From Siphonodentalium dalli (taxonomy: Eukaryota; Mollusca; Scaphopoda; Gadilida; Siphonodentaliidae): DNA of 64,000 nt. Shown piece after piece: positions 33,024 to 45,027 of the stretch (positions are counted from its first letter, which is position 1; each line of letters starts with the position of its first letter). The position numbers were made by a program, and so were the translations under genes. The notes beneath the pieces were generated by a model. The model did no database searches. It saw only the letters and a list, made by a program, of their open reading frames with translations, and was not told the origin of the DNA. The DNA is taken from NCBI GenBank assembly GCA_032622095.1, contig CP136069.1:154305043-154369042 (forward strand), read 5' to 3'.

Positions 33024-33094
33024 CCATGTTCCAGTGCCCTCCCTTATATATGAAGCCTCGTATATGTAAGAGAATGCGTTGGCACAGGGTTTTT
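33024..33094. mobile_element. piggyBac-like MITE hairpin, degraded
   Basis: CCAGTGCCCTCCCTTATATATG pairs imperfectly with CGTATATGTAAGAGAATGCG, followed by GGCACAGGGT. This is a shortened copy of the hairpin at 956, 15770, 25683 and 55617. It lies in the third unit of the tandem array and helps explain that unit's greater length. Confidence 0.6.
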
Positions 33095-33848
33095 CGTAAT
33101 ATTGCCGGAAACTCAAGTCATGAAATTGTTAAATTTAATAGACACCATGCACTATCAGCATCAAAACTATAATAGCAGGTAGCGTTGAGAACACTTTACA
33201 CAATTGCTGGTTATGTCACAAGTCTAAGGCCGTATTATATATTTTAATGCGCTCTCACATCACCCATTTTCACACTGCGCTGGTACACCAATAAAGGATT
33301 TTCAGTCTGAGTTGATCAATGTCGCAACCATATGGGCGTCCCTTCTGGAATATCGACATATTCAACTATGGAGCGCATTGTGAAATTAAGTAATAGCCAC
33401 CATTGAACTTCCTACCACTAATGGGTAGGCAGACTATTTCCATATTGTATGTCGCAAGCATATGAAAGAACTTGCCACCATATCAATATCACTCGCTTGG
33501 TATGAAATAAACAAAACCGCATGTGTGTGCTCGTGTCGTCAGTTTATCTGACAAATGCAATAACGTAATGATAGCTTGACCTGTCAAATACACTTCCACG
33601 ATCGCACAGAATTTCATAAACATTCCGGAAGTCCAAGCCGCATCTTAACATCTTTGCAATGTGTCTGTTCCTGCATGTGCAATGGAATCGTGAAATTGCC
33701 AGTTTGAAACTGAATTTTTTTCGGATTTTAATGCAATTGCTTGTAGCTACAGGTACCTGCTTAAATATAACTGACACCACAAACCGTCAATATTAAATCA
33801 CAATCATACCAAGTAGAGCTGAGAACACTGCTACCAATTACTGCTATA

Positions 33849-33959
33849 CCACGATGCCAGTCTTATTAAAACTAGACCTAACTTTCATTACTTTCAACTT
33901 ACGTTGAGAGTTGACTGTAAGGAAACCTTGGTCTAGTTATTACTAGACTGCCACGATGC
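33849..33959. mobile_element. 93-bp MITE with 9-bp duplication
   Basis: The element 33858-33950 has inverted ends CAGTCTTATTAAAACTAGAC and CAGTCTAGTAATAACTAGAC and is flanked on both sides by CCACGATGC (33849-33857, 33951-33959). A 9-bp duplication suggests a Mutator-like source; an 8-bp reading (hAT) cannot be excluded. It is inserted into the fourth unit of the tandem array. Confidence 0.8.
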
Positions 33960-34400
33960 AGTAGTTTTATTTTGGTTATACTGAGTAAATACGTCAATCA
34001 TTTTCCACAGCACTACTGCATCAATAAAGGATCTTTCAGTCCATATGCCAGGACGTGTTCATCAACGTCACAACCGTGTGGACACAACTCCCAAAATATT
34101 GAAACATCACGAGTCTGGAACACATTGTTAAGAAAAGAAATGACCAAATTAGCAGACTCTTGCCATCGTGCATATCGCAAGAATATGGACGCATGTGCCA
34201 CTACCGGTATATCAATATGAAACGTTGGTATGCAATATATACACACAACTGATTATGTGTGTTCCTGTCGTCAGTTTACCATATGAGTGCAAATGCGCAA
34301 AGATAGCACAATTTTCTGCACGAACAGTGAAATACCTCATGCGTTATTGTTATGGGATCGCAGGAGTTTCATAAACTTGGGGCCATAGCACCGATGTATG

Positions 34401-35165
34401 TTCTTTCTTTGAGTGTCTAATTGAACATAATAATTGCTGTTTGCAGTCATGTTTCACGAACTTATATAGCTATAGTAGTACATGTACCCTGATGTATGTA
34501 AGGCAAAATTATAGTAAATATTTGTATGTAGAGGATCTCACATGAGTTTATATTTTGTACGGAATCTATCAATCGAGATAACTAAATTCGATTTGAGCCG
34601 AGGTTCACCGCGACTCAAATAGAATTTAGTGGATGAGGTTGATAAATTACGTATAAAGTAGAATGAGTTTGATATACATTTTATCACATGATCAAATAAA
34701 CGCGAAGTATTCATCGAAGAAAACTATCATAAACGTCAGCAATCACAAGTCGTTTAAATAATGGCGTGACGTCATCGCATGTGTGTCTTACCAATATTTA
34801 TGCACCTGGTTTTGTGAATTAACTATGTGATAAATTGTGATATTAAACGAACAACAGGAAATAGTGCCAGGTGACCCTTGACTTCCGGTCTGTCTTCTAT
34901 TTACACTCCATATATTATGCCTTCCAATATTTTTCCAACCAGCTATAATCATGAAGAGTTTGAAAAGTTATGTCATTATATATACACCATTAAATACATC
35001 AAAGTGTCTTTATTTATCTGGGACTATTTCTTTACACACGCAAACAATGAACAGTTACATGAAAAGTCATCCCATGTCTTATAGAAGCCGATGTTAGTTT
35101 AGCGTCCCATTTGTTGATTTAAGTAGGTTTTGTCGAGGCTTTAGATCATGTAATAAATATAACCT
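34401..35165. other. Intergenic with small foldback
   Basis: 34579-34638 pairs ATAACTAAATTCGATTTGAG with CTCAAATAGAATTTAGTGGA around a CCGAGGTTCACCGCG loop, probably a miniature element. No gene recognised. Confidence 0.45.
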
Positions 35166-35312
35166 ATAACTCGTCCCCAGAGTATAGGCTATAGCGGAAT
35201 TTACAAAACTCGTCCACTGCATTAGGTCAGGACCTCAACAAAGGCTCGTCCAGTTCTAATTTTCTGGACTCGTTTTGTAAATTCCGCTATAAACTGGGGA
35301 CTCGTTGTAGAT
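35166..35312. mobile_element. Foldback MITE
   Basis: The inverted arms ACTCGTCCCCAG...TATAGCGGAATTTACAAAAC (35170-35215) and their complement (35263-35306) flank a ~50-bp middle. The left arm has a 7-bp insertion. No certain target duplication. Confidence 0.7.
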
Positions 35313-36529
35313 CCTCTCTTTATTGCACACCCTGATCCCTGGAACATGACAAATGTGGCAAGAATGAAAAAATACCAACCGGTATGATGGCAGTATCTCA
35401 TTCTAATAACAATATATTGCTTATTGGTGAATTTGGATTTAATTAAAAATAATATGATCATACTGTTGGCCCAATATTTTATTAATCAGAAGGCAATCAC
35501 ATCACCCAGGAATCTTCATGACTTTTCATTACACTTTCTGTTAGACATATATGTACATTGTACAGCCACATTCAAGTGTAAATTATGACACTTTCCAAAC
35601 ATAATAGAACAAGATTTACATTCTCCAGAATTGAAGCGGTGTATATTTTCCTTAGAACAAGTGGATCAATACCCTGTACTTTCATAAGATGTTTTGCACT
35701 GAATAAATAACTACACATCAGCTTCCTGGAGTGAATTCCTTGTTACCTCAGGTCAAGAATCACTATACCGTGTGCACATATAATCATATTACACATGTAT
35801 GCCTCCACCCCAAAAGTATACATTGCACACATGACTACCTCCAATATAATTTAGAATAGATGATGTATTTTCTGTTATCCTGTTTTCTCATCATTTCCTT
35901 TTCTAGTAGTATTATAAGCTGAAGTTGCAAGTTATTAAAAGTTTGTGTCCTTGGTGTTGATATTGTCTTTGTGTGTGAATAACATTCCAAGAAGAGAGCC
36001 CACAGAAAATAGTGGATTTGACATTTGTGTCATCATAGTCAGGATACAACAGTTCCATTTAATCTCTGATTGTGAATTTTAATTTTACACCTGTCCAAAA
36101 AAATTGTCTAATGCCTTTTCAAAATGTATTCAGAACCAGTAAATGTCAGATCACAGAGTTGAACTTCTGATAGTTGATATAGTTATATAGTTATATGTGT
36201 GATAAGCAGGATGTAGATCCAAAATATCCCTGAAAATAGAAAATAAAACACTTTAAGTATACAATAATACATACACAATACTAGTACGGACATGATTTTA
36301 ACAAGTGTGGTTGCACAACTAATCAATTGATCAAGTGTATGCTGTATTGTAAGTAAGTACTAACTTCTTTTCACGGAGCTTGAACAGTTAAATAAAAGGA
36401 ACGACTAACAGTCCTTTTTTATGCCAAGCAGTTTGAACTACCGAGTACAACCATGTAAATTTTTGCTGACATCTAAAAGCATTGTTGTCAACATTAAAAA
36501 TAAACAGTAGTAACTACTACTGTAGCTGG
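35313..36529. other. Intergenic
   Basis: AT-rich sequence with several AATAAA words on both strands. It could hold UTR sequence but no reading frame supports a gene. Confidence 0.35.
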
Positions 36530-36900
36530 GATACCAGGAGTTTGCTTTAAAAGGGAACTGTTAATAAAACTTTTTGTTCAGTAAAATAAACTATACCAGT
36601 GTCATAATGTAGAATTAAGGTTACTAAAAACGAATCATATTCGAAAAAACACCAACTTATAGCGTAAAAATCGAGATTTTAATGCCTTTTTGACGTCGAA
36701 AATAATAAGGAAAAACTAAAAAGCCACTCGCCAGTTTTATGTGCACAAAGAAGCGTGACGTCAATGGCGGAACGCAACTTTTTTTCGGATGATGGAATAA
36801 GACGTAAACATGTCCACGTGTTTTCTCATTTGTTTTGTTTATGGCGACTTACGATACAAATCTACTATTTTCAACAATTTGGACATTTAGAAAGTATTGA
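36530..36900 (+). promoter_or_regulatory. Promoter-like region with CRE motif
   Basis: Contains GGGAACTGTTAA (36554), GTGACGTCAATGG (36757, a CRE-like TGACGTCA), CGGAACGC and CCACGTG (36815, an E-box). It is followed by ATGGCGACTTACGATAC at 36840, whose frame closes after 19 codons. The same words in the same order, GGGAACTGTTAA, GTGACGTCAA and CGGAAC, precede the minus-strand frame at 55.03 kb. Two related promoter-like regions suggests a duplicated gene 5' end or an element that carries one. No downstream gene was recognised here. Confidence 0.35.
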
Positions 36901-37820
36901 TGACTGAAGTGTGTAATCATATAATATCACGGAGTTGTGCTTGGACTATACGTTGGACGCTGTTTTGAGAATTTTCGATGAATATTGTGAATTGGATTTT
37001 CGATTCTGGACAGTCACAGTGGACTGGTGGAGGTTGACGTTTCGCAATTGAAACAAATTGACACTTTAATTGACAGATTTATGTTTTAGAGGAATGTTTA
37101 TCAACCAAGAATCAAAATTATTGGACTGTAATGTGCATAGAACAGTTGTCTGCAGTTTTCAACACATTCTTGGTGGAAAAAGATTCTAAAACTACGATGG
37201 CAATTTGGGAAGTAAATCACCTATTTTCGATGTTTTTTCCGATGGTAATCCGACGTGTGCCGTATTCAACAATGCAGGCAAGGAGCTGATGCTGAACTCT
37301 TCCAATTTGATGATTATTTATTATAATTAATAAATTTTTTTTTTTAACAATTTCGCTTGTATATATTCTCCAAAATCAGTTGGACAAGTGTAGGTGAACA
37401 ACCGATATTCCATGTTGCCTTGTCAAAGTCCATACAATTAACGTCGGAGAGAAAGTCAGACATGATTGTGAGATGAATGATGAAATGATGGGGGATCTCA
37501 TGAATGTTACTTATAGGATTCCAACAAAAACAACTCACGAAAAGGTGTGACCAAGAAGCCAGGTGGTAATTAGTGGTAATCAGTAAGAGTTCACCTCTTG
37601 TTTATACAGCATGATTAGTATTAACACTTGTTGTAAAAACATCTCATAAGATCTTTCCCGCAGTCAATCAGATGAATACTATTGTCAGCGTGATTGTTAT
37701 TCACATTCGATGTAAGCAAATCTCATAATATCTTTCGCCGCATTCCAAAACATGAATAATTATACATACATAATATAAATATATATATAAAATACCGTGT
37801 TTTCCACATTTCCAACACAC
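36901..37820. other. Intergenic
   Basis: No gene recognised. Confidence 0.4.
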
Positions 37821-37888
37821 GGTACGAAACGACCAATTGATTTTCTACATGGTACGAAACGACCAAAGAATGCGGTACGAAACGACCA
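37821..37888. repeat. GGTACGAAACGACCA cluster 1
   Basis: Three exact copies of the 15-mer at 37821, 37851 and 37874 with unequal spacing. Related clusters lie at 43.7, 45.2, 53.85 and 54.0 kb. Confidence 0.85.
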
Positions 37889-39600
37889 AACAATAATTCG
37901 CAGTCATCGCTGGTTTTTATTTGTTTTGGTTAAACTCGTCTGTTTAAAGTTTTAACTACCTGCAATACCTTAAACATCGAATAGTAAGTATATATTATCG
38001 TGATAACGAACATATATATCAACCACCACAGATATACCTTCTCGTTTAATATACAATCACACCACCCTCTCCGCTGGCCTCACTTTAACCCACACGAGTC
38101 TGTAAGTGCAAGTGTATGGTGGAGTTTTCCCACAAGATCCGCACAAAGCAGTGTGTTATGAAACTTTACCGAAGTTAGTACCCTATACTATATATATACA
38201 GTTTAGACATATACATACGACTTGGTACCACTGTATATATAAGTTAACCTATTATTACAGTTCTCGCTGTTTATGAACTATACTCTCGTTGGTCCCAAAT
38301 TAACCATACCAACGTTGCATTCCCCATATTGTATATCCCGATTTGTTAACCCTTCTAGTTCCATTGTATGGCTTCATGTCATTCGCGCACTTAGACGTTG
38401 TTACCACAGCAGTCGCCAAGACAATTATTTTTTGCTCAACATACAATATGTCACGTTAACCCTGCTTCGTTAGCTTCATCTTGATAACTTAGTCTCCGAT
38501 GAACTTATCATCACACGGTTCTTGTATACCGTTTCTATATTTGGTTTAAACAATATTTAATTTGAACTAATACAGAACATAATTACATACAATAAATACA
38601 AAACATATAAAAAAAATAAAAAATTTAGTGTTCAAAAGAGTGTTTCTATATTTAAGTTGACAATTCGACAATTCAATGATGCTGACGTCCTCGTATTAAC
38701 CCTTCGTGTTTGCGTAGCCACCGTAAGATATTTTTCCCTTGTTAACCATTCAGCCGGCACTGAATCTCACACGCGCAACATTCAACTAGCCTGTTAAAAT
38801 TAAGTTAACCTTCTTTTGCTAGCTTCGTGCTAACCATCTTTATAGTCTTTGCTGGACCGACCGTCAAGATTGTGTATGCCGGAGTTACGTACAATGACAA
38901 TTCATCAATTCTACTGTCTTCTGATACTTATCTTGTATATCTTCACTCCTATACTAATTACGATGCGGGCCCATACCATTGGATGTTTTTCTTTTTTTAC
39001 ATGTATTATCATTTTCTTTACTAAATTTACTTTCGATTTAAAGCACCGAGGAACGGTGCACGTGTCTTCAAATAATGTAATACACGCATTTTTTTCACTT
39101 CATTGCACTGTATCTATACGTGTTTGACCCGGAACTGGATGAGACAAATAATCCATACATATTTATAATTTCGGCCTATAGTATATTCTGTGTACATATT
39201 TACGCAACTTGGTAAACGTTACAATTGTCAATAGGTAGTAAGGTTCATATAGATGCTTGACGCGCAGTATATATAACACAAATAAATAATGTGAACTAGT
39301 TCAATGTTTGTGAACATCCATTTATCCCTAAGTAAGGCTGCAAACTCCCAACCCCACTCACTGGTACTGATTCTGTGATGTTTAAAAAAAAAATGCCTTT
39401 GTTCATTCAACCTATCTTTCATTTCCTTTTTCTTTCACTTCCATTTCTCTCTTCTGCTCCCAACCCAAACACCAGAATTTCTATAACTATGTTAGAGGGC
39501 TGTAAAGTTGTACAGATACAGACAAAAGTTTTCTGTGAAGTCACTATGAGACACCCACAGTGCCCATTCTCGGGACAAATACACTACTTATTTCCCCACT
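37889..39600. other. Upstream of CR1-like element, possibly its 5' UTR
   Basis: Contains spaced TTAACCCT/GTTAACCCT words (38347, 38455, 38697, 38812) and a pyrimidine-rich stretch (39402-39465) close to the retrotransposon frame. I could not locate the element's 5' end. Open frames on both strands at 38827-39127 have no family signature. Confidence 0.35.
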
Positions 39601-40266
39601 TTGAAAATGATTGAAATTGCTATATATAGGGCCAAAGTTGGTGTCTTTCATGGGATCGCAGTCAGGCTTTCCAGTAAGGGCCGCCTCGATTTGAGACAGT
39701 CCTATACTCTTCTTGTACTTTCTATCCTGATGGCAAATAAAATAAGACCCCATGTAGCACTGAGTATCATATTATTGTGCTTTGTCATGTGGAACTACCT
39801 AAACTTGTCGGAATCATTACTTAGAATTAGGGATTTGAGCACACAGAAACGTGTGTCAATGCCAAAAAACGTTAAAAATATTCCCATTTCCAATTCAAAT
39901 TTTACGGTCTTATGTATGACAGTGATATTGGCTGGGGCCATGTCTATGCTCTTATTACTTGCGGGTGATGTGGAAACTCACCCAGGGCCACTTAACACAA
40001 CTAATACCGAACCCAATTGTTCTTTCATGCTTCTCAATACTCAGAGTATACGTCGTAAAATTGACAATATTGCCGCCGAAACGACTGAAGGCAAATATGA
40101 TTTCTGTTTATTCACCGAAACCTGGCTTAGTCGATCTATACCCGACAGCGATATCAAACTTCCTGGATACCATGACCCTGTACGCCATGATAGGGACGAT
40201 GGAAGAACAGGGGGTGGGGGTTTGTATATATGTGCGCGACTCGATTCCATTCCACATCAGAAATGA
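39601..40266 (+). pseudogene. CR1-like ORF2, N-terminal part with 2A peptide
   Basis: Start of the polyprotein of a non-LTR retrotransposon. Possible starts are ATG 39601 and in-frame ATG 39730. Two hydrophobic stretches (residues about 51-69 and 101-120) lead into AGDVETHPGP at residues 121-130. This is a 2A-like motif (D-x-E-x-N-P-G-P class with H in place of N) at which ribosomes skip the Gly-Pro bond. N-terminal 2A peptides are known in CR1-clade elements of sea urchin and other marine invertebrates. The endonuclease domain follows: LLNTQSIRRKIDNI, then FCLFTETWLS with the catalytic glutamate, then GYHDPVRHDR. The frame leaves the domain at a G-run (40210-40220), where one extra base shifts it. 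The rest is in the 40216-43150 frame. Confidence 0.8.
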
Positions 40267-43150
40267 CCTCTTTTCCCCAGACATTGAAGCATTATGGATA
40301 GATGCCACGGTTAAGAAAAAAAGGTTATTAATCGGCTGTTTCTATAGACCACCAAACACACCCGTGAGTATATGGAAAAAAATTGACAAGAGTATAACAG
40401 TTGCACGCGACGAAGACCTTGACATTGTAATAGGTGGCGATTTTAATGAAAACTATTTTGTAGACGGTAATGGAAAAATTAATGAACTCTGTAGCGAGCG
40501 GGGATTTACCCAACTAGTTAGCGACAAAACCCATTATACGGAGAGGACATCAACCATGTTAGATCTTTTCTTGACAAATAATAAGAGTATTATTGAATCT
40601 TGTAATGTACATGGAAACTTTTTCGACAATACCGTGAGATACCACTGTCCGGTTGTCCTGCGACTAACTCTAGAAACGTTTAATACATCAACAACTCTAA
40701 TGCGAAAGATATGGAATTATAATATGGCGAATTACAATGATATGAATAAAACTTTTAGCGATTGGAATTATAAGGAGCCTTGCAACTCCCCAGTTTCAAA
40801 ACATGTTGAAATCTTAACAGATAAACTGATTACGACATGCCGAGAATATATCCCGAACAAAAATGTGACCGTCCGTAAGGGACTACCGCCCTGGCTTACA
40901 TGCAATATCCGAAAACTAATGAGACAAAGGAATAGACTACATAGGTTAGCTAAAGGAAAGAATACTCCACACGCGTGGGTAAACTTTAAAAACAAACGTA
41001 ACGAGGTCATTTCGGCTATTCGAAAAAGCAAGAGACAATTTGATAGCAAAAATGAAAAGCTGCTCAATGATCATACAACTGACCAATCATCCTGGTGGAA
41101 AACACTCCAGAGCTATCTCTTTTCTAATGATAGTAGATCTATTCCCCCGATCGCGTCAAATGGCGAATTCCTGATCTCATCAACTGACAAAGCCAACGCA
41201 TTTAATACATACTTCTCTACTATTTCGTCAGTTGATGATACTGGGAAGAGCCTACCCCAATCCGTACTTGACCCTGACCGCCCACAAATATCTTTTATAA
41301 AACTTACACCTGTCGACGTGTATACCGCACTGAGGGGCCTCAAGGTGGCAAAATCCAGCGGACCAGACTGTGTAAGCCCAAAAGTCCTGAAGAATTGTGC
41401 ATCATCACTGTGTGAACCATTATCATTTTATTTCAATTCTTTTATCAAGAATAGCTATTATCCACCAGAATGGAAAATATCAAATGTCACGCCGATATTT
41501 AAAACTGGTGATACCAGTCTTATGAACAACTACCGCCCAATCTCTCTTTTGAGTTGTGTATCAAAAGTATTCGAGAAGTGCATTCACAAATATCTCTCGG
41601 AATTTCTTAAAGAAAACAATATCTTATCTAATTATCAATCGGGGTTTATGAAGGGTGACTCGACTGTATTCCAGCTAACAGACATATACGATTACATAAG
41701 CATTTCTTTAAACGAGGGTAAAGTAGTCCGATGCATATTTTGTGATATCAGCAAAGCATTCGATAAGGTCTGGCACTTGGGACTAATCCATAAACTCGAA
41801 AAAGTCGGAGTATCTGGGAATTTGCTTAACCTCATCAAATCATACCTTGCTAACAGGAAGCAGAGAGTAGGGATTGAAGGAAGTTTTTCCGAATGGCAAC
41901 AAGTAACCGCCGGTGTACCCCAGGGATCTGTGCTTGGCCCTCTTTTATTTTTGGTCTACATAAACGATATTGCAGTAAATATAACAAGTAACATCCGCCT
42001 CTTTGCCGATGATACCTCAATATACCTGACAGTTGAAAGTCCTGCGCTAGCCGCTAATGTACTAAATGATGACCTATATACGCTCGATCAATGGTCAAAA
42101 AAATGGCTTGTCGAGTTCAATCCACTAAAAACGGAATCAATGTTAATAGCAAGAAAGGATACAGACGTCCACCACCCCCCACTAACTATGGGAACTACCA
42201 CCTTAATCGAAGTTCCTTTTCATAAACACCTCGGACTGATCTTCAATAACCGAGGTACGTGGTGCACACACATCCGCATCACGATCGAAAAGGCATGGAA
42301 ACGGGTTAATCTAGTTAGGAAACACAGATTTACATTGAACCGTAAAACACTGGAAAGAATATACTTTGCCTATGTAAGACCAGTGCTTGAATATGCATCA
42401 CCAGTATGGGATAATTGTCCTAATTATCTCAGCAATGATATAGAGAAAATACAATTTGAAATGGCAAGGATCGTTACTGGAGCGACGAACAGCGCCAGTA
42501 AAGAGAGCCTACTATTAGATACTGGTTGGGAGACCCTGGCATCAAGGAGGAAAAAACAAAAGCTTATACAATTCCACAAAATAGTTAATAGTACAGCACC
42601 CGTGTACCTACGAAATTATATTTGTCACTCTGAAAACCAAACCGGTTATAATCTTAGACATCATGCAATACGACTACCATTGGACGCCACAAAGGATATT
42701 TATAAAGATACATTTTTACCCTCTACAATAAGCGATTGGAATAGACTGCCAGAGTGTGTAAAAAATTGTACCAACCTGGACAAGTTTAAAGAGTCACTTG
42801 CTGACGATCGTATATACACACATCCATACTACTATCATTGCCATAGTCGCAAATCCCAAGTATACCACACACGATTGAGACTGAAATGTAGTAATTTGAA
42901 TTTCGACCTCATGACCAATTTTGTTAGGCCCGACCCATATTGTGCATGCGGTGCTGTTGAAACAGCCCACCATTACCTGTTAGAATGCCATTTATACCAG
43001 GCATCAAGATTGGAATTGCTATCATCTCTACCAAACATAATATTATCAGAAAGAACCCTACTCGAGGGTTCACCCGAAAGTTCCATTAGGGAAAATCATA
43101 GTATTTTCGAGGCCGCACAAAGATACATAATTAGTACAAAACGATTCTAA
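40216..43150 (+). pseudogene. CR1-like ORF2: endonuclease C-half, RT, C-terminus
   Basis: Continues the same protein in the +1-shifted frame, without internal stops, to TAA at 43148-43150. The endonuclease continues with YVRDSIPFH, LIGCFYRPP, GGDFNENYF and LDLFLTNN, and the final histidine region reads YHCPVVLRL. The reverse transcriptase has NYRPISLLSCVSKVFEKC, DISKAFDKVWH (Asp about nt 41744), GVPQGSVLGPLLF (about nt 41912) and the catalytic FADD (nt 42002-42013). There is no RNase H. The C-terminus has CACGAVETAHHYLLEC, the CxC...H...C knuckle. Only the single extra base near 40216-40220 breaks the ORF, so the copy is young, or intact if that base is a sequencing error. The 77 or so codons before 40190 in this frame are out-of-frame readthrough. 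Confidence 0.9.
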
Positions 43151-43684
43151 ACGTAATACTATGTCACATGTCTTCTGCCATTGAGTCATATATAAAGTCA
43201 TACATAATGTCATAATTCGGAAAGCCTGACTGCCCAGCTAACTCATGTAGTCTCTGTACGCCAAGTTATACACAATTGACATATAATTATACAGCCGAAT
43301 GTTAAACTACCCCGCCCCCATTGACCATCCTATCTTTCTGACCTTTCTTAAACCTAACTACTCTCCTTTCGTCCCATTGGTTACCTTTAATTCCTTAATC
43401 ACACCCCACTCCAGTTCTTATCTTATCTCTTGTTATCTTTTGTTGAGTGCGATCTATATCAAAATCACCAATAAGTTATTTAAAGTACAAACCAGAAAAA
43501 TTCCCGTCTGACACGCTCGAACGGCCTTATGTAGTTCGGAAAATTTAAGCGATCTGGGAGAGGACTTACAAAAAAGCCACAATAGGCTTGTTGTCTCATC
43601 CCTTTCCAATCACCCATACTCATCCATTAGCATTTTTGTAAAATATTCAACTTGTTTTGTATTGGGAATAAATATTGTTTACAC
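43151..43684 (+). mobile_element. CR1-like element 3' UTR
   Basis: A pyrimidine-rich tract (43330-43450) ends in GGGAATAAATATTG (AATAAA 43667-43672), directly before the GGTACGAAACGACCA cluster. I place the probable 3' end between 43670 and 43690. No simple tandem tail is obvious. Confidence 0.5.
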
Positions 43685-43694
43685 CAAACAATAT

Positions 43695-43757
43695 GGTACG
43701 AAACGACCAGATGGTACGAAACGACCAAGTACGAAACGACCACGGTACGAAACGTCC
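43695..43757. repeat. GGTACGAAACGACCA cluster 2
   Basis: Copies at 43695 and 43713, a near copy at 43729 (GTACGAAACGACCA) and a variant at 43744 (GGTACGAAACGTCC). It begins right after the retrotransposon's 3' end, while cluster 1 lies 1.7 kb before the retrotransposon frame. Confidence 0.85.
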
Positions 43758-44136
43758 TGTACCCTTTCACACCATATACATTTGTATATTTTGTTGGTTC
43801 CCACAAATGGTAATTGGTCATGCATATGCAGCGTACCATGTGAAAAATTATTTTAATTTTGTTAACTTAATGATAGCGAACATGTTTACGATTTAAAGTT
43901 ACGTGATGATGACAACCCGACAATTACATGTAAACATATTTCTTTCTTTTTTTTCGAAAAAAAATTAACAAATTGAAATTGTGGCAACAAAGTTAAAGAT
44001 ACATAATCCGAATTAACGCTTGCATATTACTATTTCCTTGGCTTCGGGTGTAAACATATTTGATTCGAGTCGAGCCCGTGTTGACCACAAAATGTTGATA
44101 AATAACAGGTTTTGGGCAATTGTTTACTATTGTTGA

Positions 44137-45027
44137 CTGGTTACAGGGGGGGGGGGGGGAACTGCAGACACAGGGTGGAAAAAACTGTTTTCTTCGGTTT
44201 GGGTACCCCCCCCTCAAAACAGCAAAAACTGCATTTTTTTTCCACTGACAATTGCCCCCCCCCCCCCAGAAAAATCAAATCTACCCCAGCTGGACAACAA
44301 CTCGGTTTGACCGGAAACCGAAAAAAACACCGGAGCATACAATTCACGAGAAGGTGCTTGGTAACTTAGTTTAGATTATTATGACTAAAATGGTCATTGT
44401 CTACCAGTAGAACGCAGATTTGTACCTCGTGATGTCATGACATGTACAAACATGTATATTGGTGATCGCAACGCTATGTATGCACTTTAAAAAATGACAA
44501 CTAGTCATTACCTCGACTTTGAAAAAGATGCAAATGAGATGAGTGAGATACCAGCATATAACTGTTTTCTGATACCATTGGAGGAGAAATTGTTTAATAC
44601 ATGGGATAGTTCTGCAGTAAAAATTTGCCAGATAAGCGATCGCAGGGTAGAATTCTGCATTCGACTGGTAGACACTGACATAGTCGGCATTATTAAGAGG
44701 GTTAATGGGGTCAATATCACATGTAAACCAAGACAGTGGTTATCCAAAATTGTTTTATGTGGATTGTACTACTCATGTATATATGATTTGGATATTAAGG
44801 TTAATCCATATTCTATAAAATGAGAGAAAATTGAAGTTGTGAGTCTGAAAATACATATTTGGAAAAATATTACATGCAAATTTTTCCCGACAACCTTCCC
44901 CCCTAAATGAATAAGGAACAAATTTACGTGTAAATTTGTTTACGCCTAGGTACCCCCCCCCCCCCCACCCCCCGGTACGTTGTGTCCCGCAGTTTTTTTC
45001 TGCCCCCCTCCCTCCCCCTGCTGGTTA
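44137..45027. mobile_element. G-rich-ended element nested in family Z
   Basis: The element 44144-45020 starts CAGGGGGGG and ends CCTCCCCCTG, with CTGGTTA duplicated on each side (44137-44143, 45021-45027). The target word is the family Z sequence, so the insertion is read directly. The subterminal phrases AACTGCAGACACAGGGTGG and AACTGCGGGACACAACG are inverted relatives. CAGGG ends with a 7-8 bp duplication suggest hAT. Several 11-16 base G or C runs make it prone to slippage. Confidence 0.7.
44494..44823 (+). CDS. Unrecognised 109-codon ORF inside nested element
   Basis: The only substantial frame inside the nested element, starting TTAAAAAATGAC and ending TGA at 44821-44823. The composition is protein-like, with charged N-terminus, then CFLIPLEEKLFNTW, VEFCIRLVDTD, WLSKIVLCGLYYSCIYDLDI. 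It has no hAT transposase signature or other motif I recognise. It could be a captured host fragment, a remnant of the element's own gene, or chance. Confidence 0.3.
   Translation: MTTSHYLDFEKDANEMSEIPAYNCFLIPLEEKLFNTWDSSAVKICQISDRRVEFCIRLVDTDIVGIIKRVNGVNITCKPRQWLSKIVLCGLYYSCIYDLDIKVNPYSIK

Larger units (their letters stand above)
31200..34400. repeat. Degenerate tandem array, unit 0.6-0.9 kb
   Basis: A set of phrases recurs in order about four times. CAATAAAG...TTCAGTC is at about 31681, 32376, 33288 and 34021. ATTCAGTCATAC-like plus TACCCAATTACTGGTT is at 31557, 32286, 33155 and 33795. GTCGCAAGCATATG-like is at 31400, 31810, 32560, 33448 and 34175. GGAATATATACACAAAA-like is at 31447, 31874, 32610, 33505 and 34230. 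Units are well diverged and carry later insertions (33.03 and 33.86 kb). Short frames within are not conserved between units. It could be an old satellite or a tandemly duplicated transposon. Confidence 0.7.

Noticed and set aside
39959-40190. First ~77 codons of the long CR1 frame
   Set aside because: Out-of-frame shadow of the 2A/endonuclease segment, which is read in the 39601-40266 frame up to the G-run.
40108-41343. Minus-strand frames opposite the retrotransposon
   Set aside because: Complementary shadows of ORF2 with no independent motifs.
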